44,808 bases of DNA from Betaproteobacteria bacterium (GCA_016868355.1 VGHB01000018.1:1-44808); one strand, 5' to 3'. Positions 8,174 through 17,345 are shown, counted from the stretch's first letter. Program-made: numbers and translations. The notes: generated by a model from the sequence alone, not told the origin.

Positions 8174-9154
8174 TTAGTGTTGATTTGAGTTGGATTTGAG
8201 TCGATCTAGGTCAGCGTCAACCATCATGCGTACGAGATCCTCGAATCCGACGCTTGTCCGCCAACCAAGTTGTTTGATCTTTGTAGGATTGCCGCGTAAT
8301 TCTGTAGTCTCTGCACGGCGGGCCCATTGTGGGTCGATCCGTACGAAATCTATGTAGTTGAGTCCTACATGCGAGAAAGCAATCTGGCAGAACTCTCTCA
8401 CACTGTGTGTCTCGCCGGAGGCGATCACAAAGTCCTCAGCGGTTTGCTGCTGAAGCATAAGCCACATAGCTAGCACATAATCACCAGCAAATCCCCAGTC
8501 ACGACGACTTTCCAAGCTTCCAAGGGTCAATTCCTCGGCCAGTCCAAAAGCAATCTGCGCCACCGTATGCGTGATCTTTCGGGTCACGTACTCCATACCC
8601 CTGCGCGGGCTCTCATGGTTGAACAGGATTGCTGTTGTGGCAAACAGACCATGACGTACCCGGTAAGAGGTAACCATGTTGGCAGAGAAGGCCTTGGCCG
8701 CACCATAGGCGTTCATAGGACGATAAGGCGTGCTTTCGTCCTGTGGGGAAACGTCTGTACCCGCAAACAACTCACTGCTGGCCGCCTGACAGAAACGGAT
8801 GCGGGGCGAAACTTCGCGGATGGCCTCTAAGAAGCGGACCGAGGCTAGCCCGTTGATCTCGGCCGTCGCCATGGGATCATCAAACAGCTGTGCACTGGAG
8901 GATCTGCCTGCGAAGTTGTAAACCTCATCTGGACGCACTTTATCGATGACGCGCTTCACATTGTTTGTACACCTCAGATCGAGTTGTTCTACCTCAACCT
9001 CGATTCCCAGCTTAGGCAAGCGAAAGTTGCGACCTGCAACATGAGATGTGCCGATAACACGGTACCCTTGGGTGATCAAATGTTCGGCCAAATACGACCC
9101 GTCTTGCCCTCGCAGGCCAGTAATCAGCGCGGTCTTTGGGGTCGAGGTGCTCAT
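8174..9154 (-). CDS. GDP-mannose 4,6-dehydratase family protein (second, shorter paralogue)
   Basis: A 326-residue extended short-chain dehydrogenase with the NAD-binding [19 protein letters not shown], the catalytic Ser region QAASSELFAG and the YGAAK active-site Tyr/Lys. It aligns along its length with the larger gmd product in this cluster, for example FNHESPRRGMEYVTRKIT and SRRDWGFAGDYV, but is about 40 residues shorter and lacks the long substrate-binding insert near the C-terminus. It probably makes a GDP-4-keto-6-deoxyhexose or acts on a related nucleotide sugar. The ATG at 9154 is chosen because it overlaps the upstream GT4 stop as ATGA; an open frame continues upstream to 9226 but has no support. 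It is followed by the C-methyltransferase. Confidence 0.82.
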   Translation of the reverse strand: MSTSTPKTALITGLRGQDGSYLAEHLITQGYRVIGTSHVAGRNFRLPKLGIEVEVEQLDLRCTNNVKRVIDKVRPDEVYNFAGRSSSAQLFDDPMATAEINGLASVRFLEAIREVSPRIRFCQAASSELFAGTDVSPQDESTPYRPMNAYGAAKAFSANMVTSYRVRHGLFATTAILFNHESPRRGMEYVTRKITHTVAQIAFGLAEELTLGSLESRRDWGFAGDYVLAMWLMLQQQTAEDFVIASGETHSVREFCQIAFSHVGLNYIDFVRIDPQWARRAETTELRGNPTKIKQLGWRTSVGFEDLVRMMVDADLDRLKSNSNQH

Positions 9155-10257
9155 GTTGTTTCCATCAGCTCTGAACATGTACATCGACGGTAAAAATCCA
9201 CATGCGCCATCGCGATCCTTTGCCACTGCTTTTCGGCTGAGATAGGCGCTCTACGACGCCCCGCGAGTCGGTCTAGCGCCGCACGCATCTCGTAGATGTC
9301 TGATGGAGCGGCAGTGAATAGATTGCGCTGTGAATCATCACCACGAGGCGGAACGGAAGTGGTAATTACCAGCGTCCCTTGCGCCAATGCACTATGAATT
9401 GATGTATTCCATTCACCGCCACCATCAAGGAATGGCAACACAACGGCATCTGCGATCATCAGCAAATCCGCAGCATCTTGTGGCGAGAGAAATCCGGTAA
9501 AACGCATATGATCTTCCCGCCATCCCTTAGCCTGGGCCAGCGCAGATAACTCATGCATGTATGCGCTATCTTTGGCCGCGCCCGCAATGATCAAGAAATC
9601 ACTAACTGAGTTGGCTATATCAAAAAGCAACTCAATGCCCTTACTGGGGTAAAGAAACCCAAAGAAAACCACCAAGCGCTTATGGGAGCCAACATATCCC
9701 GATCGTAGCTCCAGCCGCATAGTCTCATCGAGTGAACTTGTAGGCAGCGAACTTGCATTAAGTATTGTCACCTTATGAATACGTTTTATCAGCCTGCCAA
9801 ATTGCGCAGGGATCAAATCGAGATAGTTTGGGCGTACGAAGATGAGACCACTTGCTCCAAGTGTTTGAAGTAGAAAGTGAAGGGCGCCTCGCATGCGATG
9901 GGGCTCATGCCAAGTTTGAATCACCTTTATCCCAAGCAACCGAATCAGTAGCGGTAGAAACGAAGGCAGCCGCCGAAAAAGAAATCCTTGTGACGGATAC
10001 TGGATGTGAACCAGATCAGGCTTCCACTGACGGATTGCGCAAATGAGTTTTGGCAATTCAAAAAAATTCCACTTCAGAGCCGTCTCCATCAATTCGACAG
10101 GGCTCGTGTTCGTGCTTTTGCGCCCAGATCCTGAAGTGGTGAGCACGCCAACGTAAAAACCTTTAAGTGCAGCCAACGAATTAGCCAACTTCTCCGTATA
10201 GTCGCCCACCCCGCACGGTTCAGGTGGATAGCTGCCTGCCACCAACAAAATTCGCAT
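9151..10257 (-). CDS. Family 4 glycosyltransferase
   Basis: A 368-residue GT-B enzyme. The N-terminus ILLVAGSYPPEPCGVGDYTE has the glycine-rich acceptor-domain start with the GVGDYT loop common in GT4 proteins. LVVFFGFLYPSKGIELLFD opens the donor domain, and the late DGGGEWNTSIHSALAQGTLV replaces the more usual E-x7-E region. It would transfer a sugar during repeat-unit assembly on the cytoplasmic face. Its ATG overlaps the stop of the upstream methyltransferase (TGATG), and its own stop overlaps the next start (ATGA), so three genes form a tightly coupled block. The sugar specificity is unknown. Confidence 0.86.
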   Translation of the reverse strand: MRILLVAGSYPPEPCGVGDYTEKLANSLAALKGFYVGVLTTSGSGRKSTNTSPVELMETALKWNFFELPKLICAIRQWKPDLVHIQYPSQGFLFRRLPSFLPLLIRLLGIKVIQTWHEPHRMRGALHFLLQTLGASGLIFVRPNYLDLIPAQFGRLIKRIHKVTILNASSLPTSSLDETMRLELRSGYVGSHKRLVVFFGFLYPSKGIELLFDIANSVSDFLIIAGAAKDSAYMHELSALAQAKGWREDHMRFTGFLSPQDAADLLMIADAVVLPFLDGGGEWNTSIHSALAQGTLVITTSVPPRGDDSQRNLFTAAPSDIYEMRAALDRLAGRRRAPISAEKQWQRIAMAHVDFYRRCTCSELMETT

Positions 10258-10967
10258 CAGGCATCCTTGCGAAGTACGAGCCAGCCAAAGGTGTAGTCAT
10301 ATCCCATGCAATGGATAGCACGCTCTGCCGATTGTGGATGGAGATCACCTGCAGGACTCAAACCATGACGCTTCGCCACCTCCAGCATCGCCCCCACGTC
10401 TTGTTCAGAAAATATCAGCCAAGTCATATCAAAAAAGCGCGTATTCCCTGTGTTGATCTTATCTGGCCAATAGTCGAAGGAAGCAATGAAATAGCCTCCT
10501 GGCCGCAGCAATCTTCCCAGCTCAGTGAACAATCTCTCAGGCTCATACCCATGCTCAATGACCGAGATGGCAGTCACTGCATCAAAAATTGCCTGCGGGA
10601 ACGGCGTACTCATGAAGTCGCTTACGCTGTACTGCACACGATCGGCATGGGGCATTGCTTTCACGTTGGGATTGAGATCCACTCCATGCACACCCGTGAA
10701 ACCCATATTCGCGAGCAAGACCGGCACCTCTGAACAATATGCTCCCAGATCGAGAATGCGCGCGTCCTTGGGAAACTGGGCCTCGATGAATTCAAGGGTA
10801 AGCGCCACATCCCAACTTTTTGCCATGTCTCCAACTGAAAGTTTCTTGTGAACTCCTAAACGTCTGAGAACTTTAGTCAATACCCCTTCAAGCCTCCCCC
10901 CTCCCATCTGAAGCAATTTTTGACGAGATGCTTTGATTTGGCTCTTATTTTTTAATACTTGCATCAT
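10257..10967 (-). CDS. Class I SAM-dependent methyltransferase
   Basis: A 236-residue protein with a Rossmann-fold SAM site. RILDLGAYCSEVPVLLANMG is motif I with an unusual AYCSE instead of GxGxG, GVDLNPNVK is the ribose-binding acidic turn, and AISVIEHGYEPERLFTELGR and LLRPGGYFIASFDYW are motifs II and III. The basic N-terminus precedes a segment resembling those of glycan methyltransferases. It may cap or decorate the glycan, but the target cannot be read from sequence. It starts 20 bp after the broken dioxygenase gene and overlaps the GT4 start by one base. Two adjacent ATG codons exist at 10967 and 10964; the first is used here. Confidence 0.8.
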   Translation of the reverse strand: MMQVLKNKSQIKASRQKLLQMGGGRLEGVLTKVLRRLGVHKKLSVGDMAKSWDVALTLEFIEAQFPKDARILDLGAYCSEVPVLLANMGFTGVHGVDLNPNVKAMPHADRVQYSVSDFMSTPFPQAIFDAVTAISVIEHGYEPERLFTELGRLLRPGGYFIASFDYWPDKINTGNTRFFDMTWLIFSEQDVGAMLEVAKRHGLSPAGDLHPQSAERAIHCMGYDYTFGWLVLRKDA

Positions 10968-10987
10968 GATTTATTTATTTTCTGAAG

Positions 10988-11937
10988 TTACTTTTGATTG
11001 AAAGTTAAGCCGAGACTTGAGTAGGCACTAATCACGCTTGACTTTGTAGACGCTCGATTGTCGAATAACAAGAAAGTCTTCAGCAAATATGTAACTCTTA
11101 AAATTAAGTACATCATACTATTGGCAATCAAAAGCACTAAATCCGTGGCGTTCAATGTATTCACGCCGCTTGCCGGAATAGTCTTATATTCGGAAGGGCG
11201 TCCAAATCCAAGGTACTGAAGAATCTCTGAATCAAATTCCGAAGAAAATAGCTCGGGATTAGTAATTATCTTCTCCGAGTGAAGTAAGTCGTAGCCGACT
11301 TGAAGGAAAAAGGATTTTCCTTTGAAATTTGGGTCTTTTACCATTGCAGTGCGATGAACCGTCCAAGTATCAGTGATTATTAATGAGCTCTTTTTTCCAG
11401 CAAAAGGACCTTTTCATTTGAATAATTGGCCCTAAGATTGGCATCATCAAAATCGTTCGATAAATAAGCTCCTCTCCATTTATTGGAGCCAGCCACCACC
11501 TCAAGCTCACCACTAAACGTATCACACAAATAAAATATGAAAACTATGCCGTTTACGTCTGTTTTTTTATTGTCAACCGTTTCATTGTCCGAATGCCAGC
11601 CCAACTGATATGCAGAACCAGATATATCGTATCGTTGACCCTTTAATCTGTATTCGGGTCCAAGATAAATTCGTGCTATAGACAAAATTATTTTACTGCA
11701 TACCAAACTCGCGCTTGATCGAGAGTGACCTAGGCGATTGAAAAGGAAGGTTTGCCTGAAATTACTTACAGGCGCAACATCGTTGCAATTAAATCCAAGG
11801 CCAATCGACGTGCATTTGTTCACTATTTTATCGATATATGTTGACTTCATTCCACCTTCAAGCAAAAAATAACCTTTGGAGTCAATTTGGTTTACAATGT
11901 GCTCAATCTCAATGTTTAGGAAGTCGTTGCTAAACAT
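10988..11937 (-). pseudogene. Phytanoyl-CoA dioxygenase-like gene with a frameshift
   Basis: The first frame (11937 to 11380) has the Fe(II)/2-oxoglutarate HxD motif as WHSDNE with H115 and D117, then FYLCDTFSGELEVVAGSNKW, the strand order of PhyH proteins. It stops shortly after LLLEKRAH. In the frame one base away, SLIITDTWTVHRTAMVKDPN supplies the missing distal His (codon at 11356-11354) and runs on to a normal C-terminus at 10988. The frames meet at a run of six A on the coding strand (11391-11396); a seventh A would restore one frame of about 315 residues. It may be a true mutation, a sequencing error or, less likely, slippage. Related proteins modify small molecules or sugars in polysaccharide clusters. 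The region is AT-rich. Confidence 0.78.
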
Positions 11938-11997
11938 TTTCTCGTGATCCTCGGCATCAATGATGCTCCTGAGAATTTTGAACTATTTCTATTGATT

Positions 11998-13524
11998 TTA
12001 TAACCCCTGTGAATGGCGAAAACTAAATGCCGCGTGTAGCTTTAACTTGTTTCTAATCCTCGGTAGTAGAAGTATGACTAACGCTGATGCAAAAAACCAG
12101 TAGGCAAGAAGGATGAGGCCCAGTAAAAATCGCGAGGACATCTCTAAAGAAATTTGTCGTAGAACTAAAAAAAATGCAACGCAAAAAGAAATAGGGATCA
12201 CTACCGACTCGACATACCATTTATATTTTTCGCTGTAAAGCAGCTTTCTATGCATAATTTGTGGCGTTACGGTAATTACCGATAGGTTTAAGAAAGCCCA
12301 TACAGCTGCACCGCCAATTGCACCAAAGCTGAGGGCTGCCCACCAGATCACAGGCACCAGTACGGTGATGGCGCCGACGTTCACCCAGAACGATAGCTTC
12401 GTCCGGCCTGACGCCAACTGCAGTACATAAGGCATGTTCATGAGGCCATTGCATGCGTTGCCAATGACAAGAAGGGCAAGTATCCAGGCACCCTGTTGGC
12501 CCAAACCAGCATCCCCTGTCCAGACATACAGCACCTCGTGCGCAAATACGGCAATTACCAGCGCAGTTGGAATGACTAACGCTGCCATCGCTTGGCTGCT
12601 GGTGTGATATAGATCGATCAATTTAGATGTGTCACCCGCATTTACAAGCGACGAAAAGCGCGGATACATCACCGAAAACATCGGGCTGATCAGCATGTAT
12701 AGCCCTGTTGCCAAGGTTCCGGCTACAACGTAAATGCCGAAGTCCGCTAAGCTCAGCGCATTGCTCAGGATTACCTTGTCGGTTTGGGTCAGTATGATGC
12801 TGGTGATCGTGATTCCGGTCATTCCACCTGCAAAGGTAAAACAAGATCGAACGATTGACATACGAAGTTGGGGCTGATGTCCAGCCAATACCAAGGCGCT
12901 CCAGAGCAACCACCTCATGCCTAAAGTCTGTAGCAGCATAGAAGCTATCTGGGCATAGAAGAAGCTCTCCAAACTGGGCTTCCACCACACGGCCACCAAT
13001 GTGAGCGCCACACGGAAGGTGGCAAAAGCCATGGTCGCAATGCCCGACTGAACTTGTCTATGGACACCAGCGAGACCCGCGCTGTAGAGGTTCGTCGGCC
13101 ATTGGCATGCAAGCGCAACTCCGGCGAGTGCGAGCGCGGTAGCAATCTCAGAGCGATCCAGTGCCTGAGCCTGAACCCAATGCTGCGCGACTGGTACGGA
13201 ACAGATGATGATGAGCAGTCCGATAAGCAACGCGATAAATGCATATGCCAGCTCGAAGGTTCGCGCCACATCTCGGCCATCAGCCAGAGTTCCAGTTTTT
13301 GCCGAAACTTTGGCTAGCTCACGAGTTAGTGTCGCGCCCAGCCCCAAGTCCAGAAAGCCCACCAAAATCGAGAAACTCGCGAAGAGCCCCACCACGCCAT
13401 AAGCTTCGACGCCAATGAAGCGTAGATACAGTGGTACAGCCAATAGTGCGAGTGCTGCCGCCCACCCCCTGGAAAAAATGGAGATCACGAGTGCACGACG
13501 GATTCGTTCCACAATGTTGGTCAC
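11998..13524 (-). CDS. wzx: Wzx-type oligosaccharide flippase
   Basis: A 508-residue polytopic protein with 12-14 hydrophobic helices and the N-terminal pattern of the polysaccharide-transport (MATE-like) family: VERIRRALVISIFSRGWAAA, then PLYLRFIGVEAYGVVGLFAS. It would flip undecaprenyl-linked repeat units across the inner membrane before polymerisation. The start codon appears to be GTG at 13524, directly abutting the gmd stop (TGA then GTG), which suggests coupled translation. It sits between gmd and the dioxygenase-like gene. The downstream end has a 60 bp gap to the next gene. Wzx assignment rests on topology, N-terminal family features and cluster position. Confidence 0.85.
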   Translation of the reverse strand: MTNIVERIRRALVISIFSRGWAAALALLAVPLYLRFIGVEAYGVVGLFASFSILVGFLDLGLGATLTRELAKVSAKTGTLADGRDVARTFELAYAFIALLIGLLIIICSVPVAQHWVQAQALDRSEIATALALAGVALACQWPTNLYSAGLAGVHRQVQSGIATMAFATFRVALTLVAVWWKPSLESFFYAQIASMLLQTLGMRWLLWSALVLAGHQPQLRMSIVRSCFTFAGGMTGITITSIILTQTDKVILSNALSLADFGIYVVAGTLATGLYMLISPMFSVMYPRFSSLVNAGDTSKLIDLYHTSSQAMAALVIPTALVIAVFAHEVLYVWTGDAGLGQQGAWILALLVIGNACNGLMNMPYVLQLASGRTKLSFWVNVGAITVLVPVIWWAALSFGAIGGAAVWAFLNLSVITVTPQIMHRKLLYSEKYKWYVESVVIPISFCVAFFLVLRQISLEMSSRFLLGLILLAYWFFASALVILLLPRIRNKLKLHAAFSFRHSQGL

Positions 13525-14625
13525 TCAGCTATGGCGGTCAAATGTGGTGTAGCCGTGTCTCTTGACAAGTTCATCGCGCTCAGCCGTTTTGAGATCTTCC
13601 CATACCATCTCAGCGACCAGTTCGTCGAATGTTATGCGAGGAACCCAACCAAGTTTTTCTCGCGCTTTACTGGCATCACCCAGCAAGGTGTCAACCTCAG
13701 TCGGACGAAAGTAACGTGGATCTACACAAACAATTGCGCTATCTTTCTTCTCATGGCCATTGACCCAATAGCCCCTTTCCTCAACTCCGCGGCCCTCCCA
13801 GCGCACATCCATGCCCAATTCCTTGGCTGCAGCGTTGACAAAATCTCGCACGCTGTATTGTTCACCGGTTGCGATAACAAAATCTTCCGGTCGGTCTTGT
13901 TGCAACATTAACCACTTCATTTCCACATAGTCCTTCGCGTGCCCCCAGTCACGCCTGGCATCGAGGTTGCCCAAGTACATGCATTCCTGCAGTCCCAGCT
14001 TAATCCGGGCGAGGGCACGCGTGATCTTGCGCGTGACGAAGTTCTCACCACGAACGGGTGATTCATGATTAAACGAAATTCCGTTACAGGCATAGATACC
14101 ATAGGCTTCACGGTAGTTAACGGTAATCCAATAGGCATACAACTTGGCTACTGCGTATGGGCTGCGTGGATAGAAGGGTGTATTTTCTTTTTGCGGAATT
14201 TCTTGAACCAACCCATATAGCTCCGAAGTTGACGCCTGATAAAACCGTGCTTTCTTTTCCATCCCGAGGATTCGGATAGCCTCCAAAATTCTCAACGCGC
14301 CTAGCGCATCTGAATTTGCTGTGTACTCTGGCTCCTCAAATGACACAGCCACATGGCTCTGGGCAGCCAGGTTATAAATTTCGTCCGGTTGAACCTGCTG
14401 AATGATCCTAATCAAGCTCGAGGAGTCGGTAAGATCACCGTGGTGCAGGAAAAGGCGAACGTCTTTCTCATGCGGATCACGGTATAGATGGTCGATCCGA
14501 TCTGTATTAAAGAGCGAGGTTCTACGCTTAATGCCATGCACTTCATACCCCTTGCTCAACAATAACTCTGCAAGGTATGAGCCGTCTTGTCCCGTGATAC
14601 CAGTAATAAGAGCAATTTTTTTCAT
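13525..14625 (-). CDS. gmd: GDP-mannose 4,6-dehydratase
   Basis: This 366-residue enzyme converts GDP-D-mannose to GDP-4-keto-6-deoxy-D-mannose, the precursor of fucose, rhamnose, perosamine and related sugars. It has the full-length family pattern: [19 protein letters not shown] for NAD binding, [16 protein letters not shown] as the arginine-containing loop, [10 protein letters not shown] with the catalytic Thr/Ser and Glu, YAVAK with the catalytic Tyr/Lys, [16 protein letters not shown], and the C-terminal [11 protein letters not shown] signature. The ATG overlaps the manC stop as ATGA. No recognisable GDP-sugar reductase (rmd or fcl type) accompanies it in the window. Confidence 0.96.
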   Translation of the reverse strand: MKKIALITGITGQDGSYLAELLLSKGYEVHGIKRRTSLFNTDRIDHLYRDPHEKDVRLFLHHGDLTDSSSLIRIIQQVQPDEIYNLAAQSHVAVSFEEPEYTANSDALGALRILEAIRILGMEKKARFYQASTSELYGLVQEIPQKENTPFYPRSPYAVAKLYAYWITVNYREAYGIYACNGISFNHESPVRGENFVTRKITRALARIKLGLQECMYLGNLDARRDWGHAKDYVEMKWLMLQQDRPEDFVIATGEQYSVRDFVNAAAKELGMDVRWEGRGVEERGYWVNGHEKKDSAIVCVDPRYFRPTEVDTLLGDASKAREKLGWVPRITFDELVAEMVWEDLKTAERDELVKRHGYTTFDRHS

Positions 14626-16088
14626 TGATGTCTTCCGTACGTATCTTCAAATCTGACGATGTCATCTTCACCCAAATACCTGCCCGACTGCACTTCGATG
14701 ATTTCTAGCGGTAGGGTTCCGGGGTTGGTGAGTCGATGAACTTCATCCAGAGGGATGCAAGTGGCTTGGTTTTCAGTAAGGGAAAGAACCTTCTTCCCGA
14801 TGGCAATTTCGGCAGTGCCGGTCATCACAATTCAGTGCTCGGCGAGGTAATGATGTTTCTGCAAGCTTAGGCTCGCTTTGGGCTTGACCTGAATGCGTTT
14901 CACCCTAGAACGACCACCTTCGTCGATGCTGTCGTACCAACCCCATCGGCGATATGCTTTGCGGTGCAGCGTTTGCTCTTCTCGTTTTGTTCCCTGCAGC
15001 TGGTTGACGATATGTTTAACGTCTTGGCTGCGGGACTTGTCGGCCACTAAGACGGCATCGGACGTTTCCACCACGATAAGGTTTTCTGCGTCCGCTAGGC
15101 TAACGAGTCGGCTGGTGGCGTGCACCAAGGTGTTGCGGCTGTCAGTGGTCAGCACCTCACCTAAGTGCGCGTTGCTAGCCTCGTCTTTTGGCAAGACATT
15201 CCAGACGGCATCCCATGCACCCAGGTCATTCCAGCCTGCGTCCAGCGGGACCATCTTGATGGGAAAACTGCTGCCTGGGCATTGCTCAATGGCTGCGTAG
15301 TCGACGGATTCGGACGGGATAGCAGCAAATTCAGCCTTGCCTAGGCGAACAAATGTGTTGTCTTCGCCCCGCTTTTCCCGGGCGGCTTGGGTGGCCAGCA
15401 GGATGTCTGGGCGGCACTGCCCACGTGCTTTGAGCCAGACCGACGCTTTGAGCACGAACATGCCGGCGTTCCAGTAGTAGCCACCATCGTTCAGATAGGT
15501 TTGGGCTGTATTGGCATCGGGTTTTTCTACAAATCGCTGAACTAACTGGATTACCTCAGCTTTGCCTTGCAAAGACTTGGCGACTTGTATGTAGCCGAAT
15601 CCTGTCTCTGGCTTATCCGGCGTCACGCACGGGATGACAATGGTGGCGTTGGCAGCCTCAGCCACCGCTTGTTGCATAGCAGCGGAGAAGGCCGCTGCAT
15701 TGGCCACCGTTTGATCAGCTGGTGTGACGACTAAAACGGGATCTGTGCTGCCTTCCACGGCCGCCAGTGCTGCCAATGTGAGCGCAGGCGCTGTCTTTCT
15801 ACTCACTGGCTCCAGAAGTGCGCAGCCGAGTTCAACGCCGATTTCGCGAAGTTGTTCGCATCCCAAGAAACAGTGGTCTTCCCCTGTGACGATGATGGGG
15901 GATGCACCTTGTATGTCTGCATTGCCAAGGCTGGCTAGGCGCAAGGCAGCTTGCTGAAACAGGCCTTCGTTGCCAGTCAAGCACAGAAACTGTTTGGGGA
16001 AATCAGTGCGGGACAGTGGCCACAACCGGGTACCAGAACCACCGCAGAGAATAACGGGGGTGACTTGAATTAACTTTTCGGAATTCAT
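14622..16088 (-). pseudogene. manC: Mannose-1-phosphate guanylyltransferase/mannose-6-phosphate isomerase, interrupted by in-frame TGA
   Basis: This is a type II ManC/CpsB protein that makes GDP-mannose. Residues 1-300 are the nucleotidyltransferase with CGGSGTRLWPLSR near the N-terminus and QRFVEKPD later, and all look intact. The cupin-type isomerase domain begins normally, with QVKPKASLSLQKHHYLAEH, but codon 419 is TGA (14834-14832) where the family has Trp (AEHW). The frame continues without shift as VMTGTAEIAIGKKVLSLTEN to the normal end EDTYGRH at 14622. A single TGG-to-TGA change explains it. The truncated 418-residue product could still make GDP-mannose, but the isomerase site loses its last metal-binding His. 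TGA acts as a normal stop elsewhere in the window, so recoding is unlikely. Confidence 0.85.
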
Positions 16089-16353
16089 GCTTTTTGGGTT
16101 CCTTGACCGCCAGGCTTTTCAAATTCGGACCTCAGCGCTTGGGTCAAGCTTTCGGCTACCCAACCTTGCGCAGCCGCCCGGCATCGATGTGCATCGACAC
16201 GGGCTTGAAGAGGATCTCCGGCAGGATGACAGCGCGCGCTCGGCGTCCGACCGAATTGGCATGACATCTTCGGTGCGATAAACCTTAGCAATTCGTCGGG
16301 GGTGCTCGTGTTGCATTGCTGTCAGTTGGTTTGGGCAGGATTGATCACCTGTA
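16089..16353 (-). other. Gap between vapC and manC with possible gene remnant
   Basis: No intact gene is convincing here. On the minus strand one frame starts MQHEHPRRIAKVYRTEDV at 16316. A neighbouring frame contains AVILPEILFKPVSMHIDAGR, and a third leads into manC with LTQALRSEFEKPG. Each piece looks protein-like only over a short span, which fits a small gene broken by several indels, but I cannot name a family. Any promoter for the polysaccharide operon would also lie here; I see no strong sigma70 pair. Confidence 0.3.
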
Positions 16354-16761
16354 TCAAGCGGTGTTCACCCAGCTCTCAAGTTCGAGCGCTGGCACACGTT
16401 CGAACTCCGCGACGTTGTTGGTGACCAGCACTAAGCCTTCGCTGCGGGCATGCCCCGCAATGTGCAGGTCATTCACCCCAATGGGTTGGCCAAGCTTTTC
16501 AAGGGCTCCGCGGATGGCACCGTAGTGCTGAGCGGCCTTGGCACCGTAGGGCAGCACCTCCAAGCGGCTGCAGAAGTCCTCGATGGCCGCAAGGTTCTCA
16601 CTAACGCGTTGGCTTTCCTCAGCGCCGCGCATCAATTCGGCCAGGGTGATTGACGAGATGGCCATTCGACTGGCGTTGGCGTTGAACGTGGAAAGCATCG
16701 CAAGCGGGCGGCGCTTCAACACGTAGATGACGATATTGGTATCGAGCAGATAGCGCAACAT
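16354..16761 (-). CDS. vapC: VapC-type PIN-domain toxin ribonuclease
   Basis: A 135-residue PIN-domain protein, the toxin of a type II toxin-antitoxin pair, expected to cleave RNA (often initiator tRNA) when free of antitoxin. The acidic metal-binding residues are D7 in YLLDTN, E42 in LAELMRG and D98 in GVNDLHIAGHA. The late segment LVTNNVAEFERVPAL carries N115-N116, the common form in this subgroup. The ATG at 16761 overlaps the antitoxin stop by one base (TGATG); a TTG one codon upstream is a weaker alternative. It lies beside ssrA, upstream of the polysaccharide operon. Confidence 0.93.
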   Translation of the reverse strand: MLRYLLDTNIVIYVLKRRPLAMLSTFNANASRMAISSITLAELMRGAEESQRVSENLAAIEDFCSRLEVLPYGAKAAQHYGAIRGALEKLGQPIGVNDLHIAGHARSEGLVLVTNNVAEFERVPALELESWVNTA

Positions 16762-16994
16762 CAAAGGGCCTCCCGCTCCGGCTGATGCTGTGAGGCACGT
16801 TCAGGCAAAAAGTCATCACTCACACGCGGGCCGTTCAGAAAGAAGCTGTCCCAGGACTGACCGAGAGGCGCGATGATGCGCTCGTGCCCTTTGACGCGGA
16901 TCTCGACTTTGTGGACGCCCTCGGGCAAACGGACGTCCAACGGCAGCCGGACGGCTTGGGTGCGGTTGTTGACGAAGACAGTACCGATGGACAT
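16761..16994 (-). CDS. vapB: VapB-type antitoxin
   Basis: A 77-residue antitoxin with the AbrB/SpoVT-like N-terminal swapped-hairpin fold: [20 protein letters not shown] is the characteristic DNA-binding segment, followed by [17 protein letters not shown]. The C-terminal tail rich in Phe, Pro and Glu would wrap the VapC active site. The ATG at 16994 is chosen because AAGGAG lies at the right distance upstream and the fold begins here; the frame is open further upstream to 17012. The complex probably represses its own promoter at the inverted repeat just upstream. Confidence 0.9.
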   Translation of the reverse strand: MSIGTVFVNNRTQAVRLPLDVRLPEGVHKVEIRVKGHERIIAPLGQSWDSFFLNGPRVSDDFLPERASQHQPEREAL

Positions 16995-17014
16995 GCTGGA
17001 CTCCTTACACACTA

Positions 17015-17035
17015 CTATATGGCAATTGTATATAG
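17015..17035. promoter_or_regulatory. Inverted repeat, candidate VapBC operator
   Basis: CTATAT at 17015-17020 and ATATAG at 17030-17035 form perfect 6 bp arms around a 9 bp spacer that contains CAATTG. The repeat ends 21 bp upstream of the vapB start and also offers TATAGT or TATACA as -10-like hexamers on the minus strand. Type II antitoxin complexes typically bind such palindromes for autorepression. Assignment is by position and symmetry only. Confidence 0.5.
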
Positions 17036-17345
17036 CAACGCCTGTGAAGTCAGGTCGACGGCTGACGGCACCCAGATCCCTGTGGCCATGCGCAGGACAA
17101 GTGTGCGAAGTCGGCGTCTGGCAGCCGTGATTTCATTGCTCAGATCTGTGACGGGTAGAGCTTTGTTTTCGCAACCTGACCACTGCGACCCGTTGGTTTC
17201 GTGAGGCCATATGCATTGACCGCCCAAGAGCTCGGCAGAGAATAGAGACAGAAAACGAAGTCCTTGAGGCGGAAAACTGGGTTTTCAACGCAAGGCCGCT
17301 CAAGAGGAAATGCGCCAAACGCCGCCATTACGGGGGGGAGCGGGC
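17036..17345. other. Intergenic, no gene recognised
   Basis: About 310 bp between the vapBC promoter region and the ssrA terminator. Short open frames exist on both strands but none has recognisable motifs, a ribosome-binding site or convincing composition. It is where an integration scar next to ssrA would be expected, yet I see no integrase fragment and no second copy of the ssrA 3' end. Confidence 0.5.

Noticed and set aside
11380-11400. Programmed -1 frameshifting in the dioxygenase gene
   Set aside because: The zero-frame codons GAA AAA AGA do not allow good re-pairing of both tRNAs, and I see no evident downstream stem or upstream Shine-Dalgarno-like stimulator. Mutation or sequence error is simpler.
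14832-14834. Selenocysteine or other TGA recoding in manC
   Set aside because: The family has Trp here, no selenocysteine-type structure is evident, and TGA ends many genes in the window.
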